A stretch of DNA of 64,000 nucleotides from an uncultured Rhizobiaceae group bacterium. GTDB lineage: Bacteria > Pseudomonadota > Alphaproteobacteria > Rhizobiales > Rhizobiaceae. Positions 17,943-28,022 of this stretch are shown one piece after another (positions within the stretch are counted from its first letter, which is position 1; each line of letters begins with the position of its first letter). The notes under the pieces are model-generated. The model worked only from the letters and a program-made list of their open reading frames with translations. It searched no databases and was not told where the DNA came from. A program made the position numbers and the translations under genes. Location of the stretch: assembly GCA_937958815.1 (NCBI GenBank), contig CALGMR010000009.1:124001-188000 (forward strand), read 5' to 3'.

Positions 17943-18476
17943 CTAACCTTTTACGCTGGAAACCGCAGATGCGATTTCAGCTTTCGTGACTTTGCCGCTG
18001 AACAATTCAGACACAATAGAAGACGCAGTGTCTTCGGCGATTGTGCCGACCTCAGACATTGCCTTTTTCTTGATGCTGGCAATGCGTGTTTCTGCGTCAG
18101 CAATCTTGGATGCCAAATCGGCTTCTACACCGGCGCGTGTAGCGTCGAGTTCAGCTTTCGATTTGTCGCGGGCTTCCTGAGCGATTGCATGTGCACGAGA
18201 CTTGGCTTCCGCCAATTCCTGCTCATAGGCTGCAATAGCTGCATCAGATTCATCTTTAAGGCGATTGGCCTCATCGAGATCTTGCGCGATTCTATCGCTG
18301 CGCACTTCCAAAATAGAAGAAATACGCGGAAGTGCGACTTTTGCCATCAGGACGTAAAAGAGTCCGAATGTCAGAGCCAGCCACAACAGCTGCGAAGCGA
18401 ATGTTTCTGTTTGAAATGGGGGAAACGGAGCTTTCGCACCAGCCTCAACACCCACTTCCGTATTGGTCGAAGCCAT
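17943..18476 (-). CDS. atpG: ATP synthase F0 subunit b'
   Basis: 177 residues. A short variable N-terminal region, then [21 protein letters not shown] as the membrane helix and a coiled coil rich in Ala, Glu and Lys. The divergent second b chain (b') is typical of alphaproteobacteria and phototrophs and forms a heterodimer stalk with b. It is 10 bases upstream of atpF and downstream of atpE. Confidence 0.93.
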   Translation of the reverse strand: MASTNTEVGVEAGAKAPFPPFQTETFASQLLWLALTFGLFYVLMAKVALPRISSILEVRSDRIAQDLDEANRLKDESDAAIAAYEQELAEAKSRAHAIAQEARDKSKAELDATRAGVEADLASKIADAETRIASIKKKAMSEVGTIAEDTASSIVSELFSGKVTKAEIASAVSSVKG

Positions 18477-18556
18477 ACCGGATACCGTGTCTCAACAGGA
18501 AAATTTTGGTTCCATGGCGCACAGATGATGCGCGCCATAGAAAATTTGGTCTTTGC

Positions 18557-18781
18557 TCAGGTGAAGAGCAGAAGAAGTGCGACCAACAGTGAGAAGATGC
18601 CGAGGGCTTCTGTCACCGCAAAGCCGAAGATCAAGCGACCGAACTGGCCGTCAGCTGCTGATGGGTTGCGCAAAGCGCCTGCAAGGTAGTTGCCGAACAT
18701 GTTGCCGAGGCCAATGCCTACGCCGCCCATGCCGAGGCATGCGATGCCTGCGCCGATTGCTTTTGCTGCTTCTACTTCCAT
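18557..18781 (-). CDS. atpE: ATP synthase F0 subunit c
   Basis: 74-residue proteolipid that forms the rotating c ring. Two membrane helices, the first glycine-rich ([17 protein letters not shown]), the second with [20 protein letters not shown], where the Glu in VTEALG is the proton-carrying carboxylate. The short loop between them, NPSAADGQ, occupies the place of the polar loop that contacts the central stalk. AAGGAA is positioned before ATG 18781. Confidence 0.97.
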   Translation of the reverse strand: MEVEAAKAIGAGIACLGMGGVGIGLGNMFGNYLAGALRNPSAADGQFGRLIFGFAVTEALGIFSLLVALLLLFT

Positions 18782-18825
18782 GATGTGTTCCTTGTCAGAA
18801 GTGAAAGTTTAATGGTGAATGTCTC

Positions 18826-19575
18826 TTAGTGAGATGGGTGAATTGCGTCGTTGATATACATACAAGTCAAAATCGCGAAGACATAGGCTTGTAGGAAGGC
18901 AACTAGAAATTCCAGTCCGGTCAAAGCCACGGCAAAAGCCAACGGCAAGATCGCACCGATAACGCCTCCGAGGCCCAATCCGCTCAAGCTCACGACAAAG
19001 CCAGCAAACACTTTCAGTGTGATGTGGCCTGCGAGAACGTTTGCGAACAGACGTACGGAAAGACTGATTGGGCGCGAGAGGAAAGAAATAACCTCAATCA
19101 ACACCACAACAGGAATAAGAACCCCGGGAACGCCGGAAGGAACGAAGAGCTTCAAGAAGCCCAGTCCGTTCTTGTAAAAACCATAGACAATGACCATGCC
19201 AATGACGCCAAAGGCCAGTGCAGCTGTCACAATGATGTGGCTGGTCACCGTAAAGAAGTAAGGGAACATGCCGAGCAAGTTGGCAACAAGAATGAACGTG
19301 AACAATGAAAACACGATCGGAAAGAATTTCATTCCTTCTGATCCAGCACTGTCACGCAGCAAACCTGCGACAAATTCATAGAGCATTTCTGAAATAGACT
19401 GCAGGCGCGTTGGAATAAGACCACGTCCAGACGTCGTGAAAATCAGGAATGCTGCAGACGCAGCAACCGTCGCCACCATAAACAAAGACGAGTTGGTGAA
19501 AGAAATATCATAACCGCCAACATCAAGTTGCAGCAGTTTGGAAATATTAAACTGGCTAATCGGGTCGTTTGCCAC
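18826..19575 (-). CDS. atpB: ATP synthase F0 subunit a
   Basis: 249-residue membrane subunit that carries the proton half-channels. [17 protein letters not shown] contains the essential Arg, and [21 protein letters not shown] near the C-terminus carries the conserved Gln. The start is GTG at 19575 with GAGG five bases upstream; no ATG gives a comparable N-terminus. Second gene of the F0 operon. Confidence 0.96.
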   Translation of the reverse strand: MANDPISQFNISKLLQLDVGGYDISFTNSSLFMVATVAASAAFLIFTTSGRGLIPTRLQSISEMLYEFVAGLLRDSAGSEGMKFFPIVFSLFTFILVANLLGMFPYFFTVTSHIIVTAALAFGVIGMVIVYGFYKNGLGFLKLFVPSGVPGVLIPVVVLIEVISFLSRPISLSVRLFANVLAGHITLKVFAGFVVSLSGLGLGGVIGAILPLAFAVALTGLEFLVAFLQAYVFAILTCMYINDAIHPSH

Positions 19576-19728
19576 CGTGGCCTCGTCTTCTTCAATATGA
19601 CCAGCGAGAGGTCATGCGTTTAATTTGTTCGCAACGAATGTTGCAGCGAAGGTCGTTTGGCACAGATTGGGGTCTAGGCTCAAGGCCGTTTTGCCAATTT
19701 TACGCCGAAATCAATGTTCTTTTTTCAA

Positions 19729-20130
19729 TTACTCGTTTTGGTCCTGTTTATCAGTCCTTTTTTGATGCTCTTGAACTGTTTTCAAGCTCATTTCAGATTG
19801 AGCAACCATTCCAGCGGCACGAAGCACATTTAAAACAGCGGCTGCAAACCCGAGTAAAAGAAAGATTATGAGGCCCCAAGGCGAGGTTTCAAAAAACGTG
19901 TCGATCGCATAGCCGATTCCGCCTCCAACTACAACGCCTGCAATGAATTCTGAACTTAGACGAAAGGCTTGTGCGATGCCTGCTTTGCTGCGCGCTCTGT
20001 CTGCGCGTGTTCGTTCATCCTGCTCTGCTTCAGCGGCTATGCTGTCCGGCCCTTCAAGGTTTGACTTCAACCGTTCAAGGCGTTTGGCAAGTTCTTCATC
20101 TTTGGGCTGGTCTTGGGGATTCTCGGTCAT
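19729..20130 (-). CDS. atpI: ATP synthase protein I (AtpI)
   Basis: 133 residues: a charged N-terminal region (DEELAKRLERLKSNLEGP), then two membrane helices (FIAGVVVGGGIGYAIDTFF and WGLIIFLLLGFAAAVLNVL). AtpI assists assembly of the c ring and is the first gene of alphaproteobacterial F0 operons. The frame is open to 20334 but that stretch overlaps the neighbouring hydrolase gene; ATG 20130 gives the family start MTENPQ. The SleB-type gene ends 117 bases upstream, so the operon promoter should lie about 20131-20246. Confidence 0.9.
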   Translation of the reverse strand: MTENPQDQPKDEELAKRLERLKSNLEGPDSIAAEAEQDERTRADRARSKAGIAQAFRLSSEFIAGVVVGGGIGYAIDTFFETSPWGLIIFLLLGFAAAVLNVLRAAGMVAQSEMSLKTVQEHQKRTDKQDQNE

Positions 20131-20246
20131 ATTGATCACCATAACGGGAAACAGCGCGCGAAAGAGTCGCACGCTGCAGCGGTGTATCATGGCAATTTTG
20201 ATGCTGAAAGACTTGAATATTACCGCAAGCCTTTGCTTTTGGGAGT

Positions 20247-21560
20247 TTAGCTCCAGCCGCCACCATAAGTGCGGTAGAAGATGTGACGGCCAATCTTGGT
20301 CATCTTCTTCATGCTGCGGCGCCAGCGTGGCCATACATAGTCTGCATGGTAGTGGCTGGATGAACCAACGCTTTTCAACCAGTATTTGCCGTCAATTGCG
20401 CCATTGGCGACATTTGCAGCGATCTTCCAGTGACGTTTGGAATTCACACGATCGCGAATGCCGTCACAAGCGAATGAGAACTGGCAGGCGTTGCGCTTCC
20501 ATTTGTTTTGATAAACCACACCACAAATTGAATTTGGATAAGCAGGGTTTTTCACACGGTTGAGAATCACTTGGGCTACAGCTTTTTGCCCCTTTACAGG
20601 CTCACCGCGCGCTTCAAAGTAAACTCCGACAGCCAGACATTGGCGTTCGTTGCGTGAAAACGCATGTTTAGGAAGCTTTTTGGCCGCCCATTTGTGATCG
20701 CCACGACCGAGGCGAATAACGTTGCGTTTTTTCTTGGCCTTCACAGATGGGCGAAGGACCGCCGAAAACGCGCTTGCAATATCACGCTCTTGCGGAGCGT
20801 ATGCCGAAACAGTTGAACCAGCTGCATAGCTGTCCTCTGCCTTTTTTTGCCTTTTGACTTTTTCAAATACCGTCGCCATCAGGCGAGCTGCTGCGCGCGC
20901 TTGTTGCAATTGGCCACGTTCCAAACGCAAACGAATCGCACCGCTGAGAGTTTTTTCTTTTTCTTCGACCACAGCAGCCACCTGGACAGGTTCTTCAACC
21001 ACTGCCGGTTTCGTGGGGCGGAAAGTTTGAGCTAATGCCAGTGAGTTGGTTGAAGCGCCTGCTGTCTTTTGCAAGCTGGCATTTTGGGACACACTGCCCG
21101 TTACAATTGTGTCTGCCTGCAACATCACCCAACTGGCTTGTTCCACATTGAATGCGTCTTCTTTGGCTTCATAAACACGATCACCCATCAGGCTTTTGCT
21201 GACTTCAGCGCTGGCTAAAACAGGCATTGGTTCTGCATCACCATAAGAGTGCACGAGGTTTGCGGTTTTCACGGCGACACGGTGCGAAATCACTGGCTTG
21301 CTTGCAGCAACAGTTTTGGTATCCGCATTTGCGGACAACCGAGCTTCAATTTTGCTGTGAGATGAACCAACAGGCACATCAACAAAACGCGCCAACCAAC
21401 GCGGTCCATCACTGGCATCAGTGCCAGTCATTTCAGCAATGTCTTGAAAGGACACGGCACTTGTTGTCGCCACTATTACAGCCACAGCCAGACCGGCCGT
21501 CATAAATTTACCTGACATAGAAGTCCGAAATTTTCCCGCAGATTTAACGGAAGTACGCAT
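20247..21560 (-). CDS. SleB/CwlJ-type cell wall hydrolase
   Basis: 437 residues. An N-terminal membrane anchor or signal (FMTAGLAVAVIVATTSAVSF), a long low-complexity linker of about 270 residues, then the Hydrolase_2 (SleB) domain from about residue 300: NERQCLAVGVYFEARGEPV, AVAQVILNRVKNPAYPNSIC and CQFSFACDG are family motifs, with the Glu of YFEARGE as likely catalytic acid. The family cleaves peptidoglycan; in non-sporulating alphaproteobacteria its role is cell wall remodelling. Upstream, two GTTAAC sites (21641-21646, 21658-21663) flank a GATTC. Confidence 0.9.
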   Translation of the reverse strand: MRTSVKSAGKFRTSMSGKFMTAGLAVAVIVATTSAVSFQDIAEMTGTDASDGPRWLARFVDVPVGSSHSKIEARLSANADTKTVAASKPVISHRVAVKTANLVHSYGDAEPMPVLASAEVSKSLMGDRVYEAKEDAFNVEQASWVMLQADTIVTGSVSQNASLQKTAGASTNSLALAQTFRPTKPAVVEEPVQVAAVVEEKEKTLSGAIRLRLERGQLQQARAAARLMATVFEKVKRQKKAEDSYAAGSTVSAYAPQERDIASAFSAVLRPSVKAKKKRNVIRLGRGDHKWAAKKLPKHAFSRNERQCLAVGVYFEARGEPVKGQKAVAQVILNRVKNPAYPNSICGVVYQNKWKRNACQFSFACDGIRDRVNSKRHWKIAANVANGAIDGKYWLKSVGSSSHYHADYVWPRWRRSMKKMTKIGRHIFYRTYGGGWS

Positions 21561-21694
21561 TACTCAACTCCACCAATTTGCAAGGTGTTCAAACTCGAAC
21601 AGAATTTGAGAACCACCCCGCCTGCAGATGAAAATGATGCGTTAACCTTGATTCTTCGTTAACGAGAGACGCTCAATCGAAGAATTTAGATATT

Positions 21695-23146
21695 TTATTT
21701 GGAAGTATTGCGTTTTCGATTGCCGTACGGGTTGTTGGTTTTCCTCAAAAACATGCGCAACGGAACGCCTGGCAGCCCAAAAGTGTTGCGCAAATCATTC
21801 AACAAATAACGCTCATAGGACGCCGGCAAACCTTCTGGTCTTGTGCATTGCGCGACAAATGTTGGCGGGCGGGCTTTCGCTTGCGTGATGTATTTGAAGC
21901 GGATGCGGCGGCCTGAAACGGCTGGCGGCGGATGATAAGCCTGCACCTCATCCAACCAGCGGTTCAAGCGAGACGTCGCCACTCGCTTGTTCCAGATTTT
22001 ATCTGTTTCAACCACCGCTTCCATCAAACGGTCCAGCCCTTTGCCTGTCTGGCCAGAAATTGTGACCGTTTGAACGCCTCGGATTTGTGGTAACAGCCGC
22101 TCGGTTTTTTCGTGCAGCTCTTTCAGTGTCTTTTGCTTGTCTTCCACCAAATCCCATTTGTTGAAAGCGATCACGGGCGCCCTGCCCTCACGGGCAATTA
22201 GGTCAACGATGTGCAAATCTTGTTTCTCAAACGGAATCGTCGAATCAAAAACGATGATTACAATCTCAGCATATTGAATTGCGCGCAGCGCATCCGCCAC
22301 GGAGAGCTTTTCAAGCTTTTCCTGAACGCGGGCTTTGCGGCGCATTCCTGCGGTATCAAACAATTTTATAGAGCGGCCCTGCCATTCCCAATCCACCGAA
22401 ATGCTGTCGCGGGTGATGCCAGCCTCAGGCCCGGTCAACATGCGGTCTTCGCCAAGCATTTGATTGATCATTGTGGACTTGCCCGCATTGGGCCGCCCCA
22501 CAATGCAAATTTTCAATGGGCGTGTGTTGTCGTATTCCGGCTCAAAGTCGTCATCTTCGTCGCCGTCAAAGTCATCGGGATCGAACGGGTCATCCAGCGC
22601 TTCTTGTTCTGCTTGCTTTGAAGGCGCTTGAGCGTTTCCAAATGCGATGTCTTCACCAACGGCTTCAACCAAAGCATCACGCAGATCGACCATGCCCTCG
22701 CCATGTTCGGCAGAAATAGGCACAGGTTCACCGAAGCCCATGGAATAAGCATCGTAGTAGCCGTCATCGCCCTTTCGGCCCTCAACTTTGTTGGCCACAA
22801 GAATGACGGGCTTGCCGGCGCGGCGCAGCATTGTTGCAAAACTCTTATCCAAAGGCGTGATGCCTGCGCGAGCGTCGATCAAAAAGAGCGTGACGTCCGC
22901 TTCTAAAATGGCTTGTTCTGTTTGGTCGCGCATGCGGCCTTCCAAAGAGGCATTTGAGGCCTCTTCCAAACCAGCCGTATCGATAACTGTGAATTTGATG
23001 TCGCCAATACGCGCAGCGCCTGGTCGACGGTCGCGGGTGACGCCTGGCTGATCGTCAACCAAAGCCAAACGCTTGCCAACCAATCGGTTGAACAGCGTAG
23101 ATTTCCCCACATTCGGGCGACCCGCAATTGCGACTGTAAATGTCAT
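21695..23146 (-). CDS. der: GTPase Der (EngA)
   Basis: 483-residue ribosome assembly GTPase with two tandem G domains and a C-terminal KH-like domain. P-loops are [14 protein letters not shown] (residue about 8) and [14 protein letters not shown] (about 215); switch regions DTAGLEE and DTAGMRRKA follow, and NKWDLVE is the second G4 motif. The acidic linker between the domains ([20 protein letters not shown]) is longer and more acidic than in E. coli. It needs 50S subunit binding to act. Follows the YfgM-like gene on the same strand. Confidence 0.97.
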   Translation of the reverse strand: MTFTVAIAGRPNVGKSTLFNRLVGKRLALVDDQPGVTRDRRPGAARIGDIKFTVIDTAGLEEASNASLEGRMRDQTEQAILEADVTLFLIDARAGITPLDKSFATMLRRAGKPVILVANKVEGRKGDDGYYDAYSMGFGEPVPISAEHGEGMVDLRDALVEAVGEDIAFGNAQAPSKQAEQEALDDPFDPDDFDGDEDDDFEPEYDNTRPLKICIVGRPNAGKSTMINQMLGEDRMLTGPEAGITRDSISVDWEWQGRSIKLFDTAGMRRKARVQEKLEKLSVADALRAIQYAEIVIIVFDSTIPFEKQDLHIVDLIAREGRAPVIAFNKWDLVEDKQKTLKELHEKTERLLPQIRGVQTVTISGQTGKGLDRLMEAVVETDKIWNKRVATSRLNRWLDEVQAYHPPPAVSGRRIRFKYITQAKARPPTFVAQCTRPEGLPASYERYLLNDLRNTFGLPGVPLRMFLRKTNNPYGNRKRNTSK

Positions 23147-23188
23147 TCATCAGCCCTTCGGCTTTGCAGCAAAACTTGGTCGTGTTGC

Positions 23189-23866
23189 TTATTGGTTCTC
23201 GCGAACTGGCCCACCTTGGGAAGCAATCAAGCCAAGCATAACGGTGACACGCTGTCTCATGTTTGATGGCGTGTTTGGGTCTTTTGCCAATTCATCAAAT
23301 TGTTCAAAAGCCTTGTCCAAATCGCCCGCTTTGAAATGTGCCAAGCCCAATGCTTCCCGCGCCGAAGGCAAATAAGCACTGTTTGGTCCCATAAGCGGCG
23401 TGACGCGGCTTTCCACATCGGCGACCGAACCTGAATCCACCAAAATCATGGCTGCGCGGATGCGCGAAATGGAGCGGAAGTTTTCATCCGCTGACGTATC
23501 TGCAACAACTGCATCAAAGGCTTCCACCGCTTTTGCGGATTCGCCTTTTTTGTGAAGCTCTGCGGCCAATCTCATTTTTGCAATAACTTGGTAGGCCTCA
23601 GACCCTTCAGCTTCAATTTTGCTAAATGCGGCAATCGCTTCATCGGACTTTCCATCGGTGGAAAGTCGAACGGCTTCCATGAATGCGTCGCCATTGGAGG
23701 CCGCGGTTTGAGCAGATGAATACTCATAATAGCGATAGCCTGCCACGCCTATAACGACAGCCACGGCACCGGCAATGATAAGTTTTCCGTATTTTGACCA
23801 AAAATTCTGCAACTGCTCGTTGCGGAGTTCTTCTTCTACTTCGCGGATAAATGAATCGTCTGACAT
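23189..23866 (-). CDS. YfgM-like tetratricopeptide membrane protein
   Basis: 225 residues: a cytoplasmic N-terminus (DDSFIREVEEELRNEQLQ), one membrane helix (KLIIAGAVAVVIGVAGYRYY), then a periplasmic TPR region with EAYQVIAKMRLAAELHKKGE and LGLAHFKAGDLDKAFEQFDE. The layout is that of YfgM, an ancillary SecYEG translocon subunit and periplasmic chaperone partner. In many proteobacteria it sits just upstream of der (with bamB between); here it lies 42 bases upstream of der. Confidence 0.85.
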   Translation of the reverse strand: MSDDSFIREVEEELRNEQLQNFWSKYGKLIIAGAVAVVIGVAGYRYYEYSSAQTAASNGDAFMEAVRLSTDGKSDEAIAAFSKIEAEGSEAYQVIAKMRLAAELHKKGESAKAVEAFDAVVADTSADENFRSISRIRAAMILVDSGSVADVESRVTPLMGPNSAYLPSAREALGLAHFKAGDLDKAFEQFDELAKDPNTPSNMRQRVTVMLGLIASQGGPVRENQ

Positions 23867-24002
23867 GGAATATGTGTCGCTCTATTGAAACACTGGACTT
23901 GTTGGGGCGTTTCTACATGAAAATTGGAAATAAGTAAGGGGGCAAGCGCTCAAACTGTGGCACGGCAATGGTCGCAGTGTCATACAATAGAAACGGGATA
24001 TA

Positions 24003-26012
24003 TCACACCAAGCTTCGCTCGACCTGATCTTCGTAGTCTCTGTCAAAGATCAATTCCTCATTGCGAAATGCTTTCAACGTTGCCTGCGTGTAAAAATTTG
24101 TTTGATCGCTCCACATTTCCGTCATCACATGGGTGCGCCACATCTGACCTTCGCGGCCGCCTGTTTGCTCCCACTCCGCTTTGGCTTGTGCGGAACAAGG
24201 GTCATCTGGATGAATATGAAACTCTTCCTTAAACCAAGAACCAGAGATCAAGCCGTGTTCCAAATCACGGTTCTCGCCACTGTCCGCATCAATATAGATC
24301 GTTACCACTCCAGTGGTTGGATCTGTCTTGGTGGTGCGTGTGTAGGAATCCGGGCGCAGTGATTCCGCCCGCCATGCTGATGCTCCAACAGGTTTTTCAA
24401 ATTCCCATTCATCAGATTGCGCAAGTGTCTTTCGCAACGGAATGTCGATTTGACCTTCGTGGATGGTCACTTCTGCGGTTTCCGGTGACGGCCAAAGTGT
24501 TGGCCAATAGCTTGTGGAGATTGCAACGTGCAGCTTGTGCCCCTTCGGCAAACGATAGGCAATTTGGTCCAAGGCAAACTCTGCTTGATAGATTTGATTT
24601 GGCACCAACGGCTCTGGGGTCTCATGAGATGCAAAATGCGTCAGGTTCAAAACGCCATGGGTGATGAATGCGCTTGTGCCATCTGGCCGCAAATCGCATA
24701 AACGCACGGCAAGTTGCGCGTTTCGTTTGTTCGCTGAAAAACTCAATTTCAAATGCGGGGCACCAACAATGCTTACGGTTTGCTCAACTGTTTCGCCCAC
24801 AAAACAGGCTGACTTCAAATCATCAGGTGTTTGCTCGTCTGGCAGTTCATCAGAAAATGCAAACGGGAAATATTCTCCTGCGGTCACGCCACAATCATGG
24901 GGCGAACAGATGCTGGTTTGTTTTGGTTTCAACTCTTCATTCGACAGTTGACCATCGCACAAATGCAGCGTTTGGAAGTCAATGTTGGCGGATGGCCATT
25001 CGTCTTCTGCAATCCAGCGGCCCGGCCTTTCATCAAACCATCGCTTTGGTGCCAGCGAATCCATCTCGTGGACACGATAAGCCGGATCGTTTTCAACACC
25101 TGTATTTTCGCCCTTCAACCAATGATCCCACCAACGTTTCGATTCCTGCAAGAACCCTATTGCGGGTTTGGGGCCAGCATAGTGCGGATATTTGTGGTTC
25201 CATGGGCCAACGAGACCTTTCACAGGCGCTGACAGATTTTCCAACAAATGTGAAATTGTGTTGCGATAGCCATCGTGCCAACCGCCCACAGTTAGAACCG
25301 CCGCTTGAATGGCCGAATAGTCTTCGCACACAGAACCGTGTTTCCAATAAGCATCACGATGTTGATGCCTGTGCCAATCCCCCCAACTCAGAGGCTGATT
25401 TTCCAACCGATCACGCCAAATACGTTCCCAATTGTCGTCTCCAACCAGCATAGGATCTGGCGGGCGCGAGGAATAGGACAGCATGTTTGCAGACCAGCCA
25501 AAATTTTCCACCAACAAACATCCGCCCTTGTAGTGAATGTCGTCGGCGTAACGATCTGTTGTGGAACAAATTGTGATGATGGCCTTTAAGGCAGGCGGGC
25601 GAAGAAACGCCACTTCAAGGCTGTTGAAACCACCCCATGAAATGCCCTGCATGCCCACATTGCCATTGCACCAGGGTTGGGCAGAAGCCCACGCGATAAC
25701 ATCGCAGGCATCTTGCAGCTCTTGCTCGGTATATTCATCGAACAACAAGCCTTCAGACTCGCCACTTCCGCGCATGTCTGTTCGTATGCAGCAATATCCA
25801 TGTCCCGCCATCCACGGATGAGAAAACTGATCGCGGACAATAGTTCCGTCTCTTTTGCGGTAGGGCAAATGCTCCAAAATGACAGGTACAGGATTTTCCG
25901 TCGCATCTTTTGGCATCCAAACACGCGCAGACAGTCTTGTTCCATCTGGCAATATAATGCCCATGTCTGGATACTCGATAACTTTGCGGGGAAATTCTGT
26001 GACGTGTTCCAT
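24003..26012 (-). CDS. CocE/NonD family hydrolase
   Basis: 669-residue alpha/beta hydrolase of the X-Pro dipeptidyl-peptidase/cocaine esterase group. PVILEHLPYRKRDGT starts the catalytic domain; Ser in GMQGISWGGFNSLEV (near residue 122) is the nucleophile, and the C-terminal half is the jelly-roll domain (for example GHKLHVAISTSYWPTLWPSP). Substrates are esters, amides or acylated peptides and not predictable. It shares the strand with an oligopeptide-binding protein gene just upstream, so it may process an imported compound. Confidence 0.9.
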   Translation of the reverse strand: MEHVTEFPRKVIEYPDMGIILPDGTRLSARVWMPKDATENPVPVILEHLPYRKRDGTIVRDQFSHPWMAGHGYCCIRTDMRGSGESEGLLFDEYTEQELQDACDVIAWASAQPWCNGNVGMQGISWGGFNSLEVAFLRPPALKAIITICSTTDRYADDIHYKGGCLLVENFGWSANMLSYSSRPPDPMLVGDDNWERIWRDRLENQPLSWGDWHRHQHRDAYWKHGSVCEDYSAIQAAVLTVGGWHDGYRNTISHLLENLSAPVKGLVGPWNHKYPHYAGPKPAIGFLQESKRWWDHWLKGENTGVENDPAYRVHEMDSLAPKRWFDERPGRWIAEDEWPSANIDFQTLHLCDGQLSNEELKPKQTSICSPHDCGVTAGEYFPFAFSDELPDEQTPDDLKSACFVGETVEQTVSIVGAPHLKLSFSANKRNAQLAVRLCDLRPDGTSAFITHGVLNLTHFASHETPEPLVPNQIYQAEFALDQIAYRLPKGHKLHVAISTSYWPTLWPSPETAEVTIHEGQIDIPLRKTLAQSDEWEFEKPVGASAWRAESLRPDSYTRTTKTDPTTGVVTIYIDADSGENRDLEHGLISGSWFKEEFHIHPDDPCSAQAKAEWEQTGGREGQMWRTHVMTEMWSDQTNFYTQATLKAFRNEELIFDRDYEDQVERSLV

Positions 26013-26062
26013 GGCAAAAAATTTCGATCATTGATTTTACAAAGACTGTAACCCCAAAAAGA

Positions 26063-26092
26063 AAAAGGCGGCCAGTTTCCTGACCGCCTTTT
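26063..26092 (-). terminator. Terminator after the binding-protein gene
   Basis: Arms 26063-26075 and 26080-26092 pair over 13 bases around tttc, with T runs on both strands. It lies between the binding-protein stop and the CocE gene, so the two may be only partly cotranscribed. Confidence 0.8.
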
Positions 26093-26110
26093 CCTAATAT
26101 TTATTGCAGT

Positions 26111-26163
26111 GTTTCGCCTATGCGAACCACATCGTTTGCGTGGGTTTCGCTTATGCGAACCAC
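26111..26163. repeat. 33-bp tandem repeat duplicating the 3' end of the binding-protein gene
   Basis: gtttcgcctatgcgaaccac (26111-26130) recurs with one change at 26144-26163, 33 bases apart. On the minus strand each copy reads Trp-Phe-Ala then a stop (TAA in the gene, TAG in the downstream copy), in the same frame. This looks like a short tandem duplication of the gene end. Confidence 0.75.
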
Positions 26164-27767
26164 CAGCGCTCTGCAAGCTTGTTGCCATCATTCTGCCAGT
26201 TGGCAGCCACTTGCTCACCATGAGTAAGCTTCTTGCTGTGTGCAGAAATGTAGTTTGCCCACATTGCAACGATCGCGCCGCCATCATCGTGAAGCAGTTG
26301 TTGTGCTTCAAAATACTGAGCCTGACGTTTTGTTTCGTCTGTTTCAGCACGGGCTTGAACAACAACTTCGTTAAAGCGCTTGGAAGCTTCAGTGCCGCGC
26401 CAAGCAGTGTCGTTCCAGTTGTTGTCTCTCGTATACGCAGATGAATACATCCAGTCTTGAGTTGGACGACCACCCCAGTAACAAGCACACCAGCCTTTTT
26501 TGTTCCAAACGTTTGACCAGTAGCCATCATTTGGTTCACGCACGATCTCAATATCGATGCCTGCTTTTTTCGCGGAAGCAGCGATTAGCTGCCCTGCGTC
26601 AACAGCACCAGCAAATGCTGCATCTGCAACAGACAATTTGATCGGACCAGAATGACCTGACTTTTTGTAATGTTCAGCAGCTTTTTCTGGGTCGTAAGAG
26701 CGCTGAGCGATCTTATCGTTGAAGAAAGGCATAACCCCATTCACTGGAATGTCGTTACCGGCAACACCATGACCAAGCAGAACTTTGTCCACCAACTCTT
26801 GGCGATCGATTGCCAGTTTCAACGCCATACGAAGATCAGCATTTCCAAATGGCTCTACATCAAGACGCATTGGGAATGTGTAATGTTGCGTACCTGTTGT
26901 TTCCAATATGTCCAGAGTTGGAACTTTGCCCAAAAGTGCAACAGTCTTTGGATCAATCGCATCAGCAATATCAACATCGCCATTCAACATGGCGCTTTGG
27001 CGTGCTGTTGGATCGACCACAGACAGCAATTCGACCTCATCGAAGTGGGCAGCGCCCTCTTTCCAATAGTTCGGATTGCGTTTGAATGAAGCGCGGACAC
27101 CAGCTTCGAAATCACCCAACAAATAGCCTCCCGTACCATTGTCTTTAGCGCTCACGTCGACTTTGCCATCTTTGGAAGCCATAATCATGAGGTGATAATC
27201 ACTCACGATATACGGGAAATCGGCATTGCCGGATTCCATCTCAAAAATAACGCGATTGTCGCCGTCTTTCTTAATGTCTTTAACACCTGTAACCAAAGCC
27301 TTGGCAGCGGACTTGGTGTCTTCACCACGGTGGATGTTGAATGTGGCGATCACGTCATCCGCAGTCAGCGATTTTCCATTCTGGAACGTTACGCCTTTGC
27401 GCAAATTGAAAATCCATTTGGTGGCACCATCTGCAGGCTCAAAGCTCTCAGCCAATTCACCGCGCAATTTTCCGTCAGGGCCAATCTCGGTCAGGTGGTT
27501 ACCACGTGAGTAAATCGTATATTGCGTAAAACCGTTGTTTGAAGTGGACGGGTCAATTGAATCCGTTGTGCCACCGTAACCACTGCCGTGACGCAGCTTG
27601 CCACCCTTTTTAGGTGTCGCAGCCAACACATCAGACGCCATGGTCATTGCAGTTGGCAAAACAACACCAGCAGCAAGCATTGATGTGATGAATTGACGGC
27701 GGTTGATACCACCCTTCTCAAATTTTTCGGTTTGGTCTTGGATAAAGACCTTTTTCATATCACGCAT
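26151..27767 (-). CDS. ABC transporter substrate-binding protein, peptide type (family 5)
   Basis: 538-residue periplasmic solute-binding protein. The N-terminus has a twin-arginine signal (INRRQFITSMLAAGVVLPTA), unusual but known for this family in alphaproteobacteria. Family 5 features include GLRHGSGYGG-like start of the mature part, LRKGVTFQNGKSLTADDVIATF and RMALKLAIDRQELV. Ligands may be peptides, opines or other small molecules. GGGAGA before ATG 27767 supports the start. It diverges from the permease genes across a 255-base region with a candidate operator. Confidence 0.92.
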   Translation of the reverse strand: MRDMKKVFIQDQTEKFEKGGINRRQFITSMLAAGVVLPTAMTMASDVLAATPKKGGKLRHGSGYGGTTDSIDPSTSNNGFTQYTIYSRGNHLTEIGPDGKLRGELAESFEPADGATKWIFNLRKGVTFQNGKSLTADDVIATFNIHRGEDTKSAAKALVTGVKDIKKDGDNRVIFEMESGNADFPYIVSDYHLMIMASKDGKVDVSAKDNGTGGYLLGDFEAGVRASFKRNPNYWKEGAAHFDEVELLSVVDPTARQSAMLNGDVDIADAIDPKTVALLGKVPTLDILETTGTQHYTFPMRLDVEPFGNADLRMALKLAIDRQELVDKVLLGHGVAGNDIPVNGVMPFFNDKIAQRSYDPEKAAEHYKKSGHSGPIKLSVADAAFAGAVDAGQLIAASAKKAGIDIEIVREPNDGYWSNVWNKKGWCACYWGGRPTQDWMYSSAYTRDNNWNDTAWRGTEASKRFNEVVVQARAETDETKRQAQYFEAQQLLHDDGGAIVAMWANYISAHSKKLTHGEQVAANWQNDGNKLAERWWFA

Positions 27768-27800
27768 GCGCAGTTCTCCCTGTTTGCGTTAAATAAGCGC

Positions 27801-27830
27801 TCAATTTTCGACGATGAAGCGTCAAATTGA
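27801..27830. promoter_or_regulatory. Inverted repeat in the divergent transporter promoter region
   Basis: TCAATTT (27801-27807) and AAATTGA (27824-27830) are exact complements 16 bases apart in the 255-base gap between the binding-protein gene and the permease operon. Possible operator for joint control. The rest of the gap shows nothing clear. Confidence 0.35.
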
Positions 27831-28022
27831 TCGACGTAAGGGAAACACATGACAGTTTTTAATGCAAATGCAGGTGTGGAAGTCCCCACGAGAAAGACAT
27901 TGTAGCGGGACAACTGGATTTTATGAGCTTGTCCTGTTTACAGTCGCAAATGTGTTCGCCTACCATAAAAATTCGAGAAGTCGTTTCGGCTTTGTGAGTT
28001 TCGGGAGTTGGGAGGCGACCGT

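Noticed and set aside
21641..21663. CtrA binding site (two GTTAAC)
   Set aside because: The TTAA halves are 13 bases apart instead of the 7 of the CtrA consensus; kept only as a note in the SleB-type gene.
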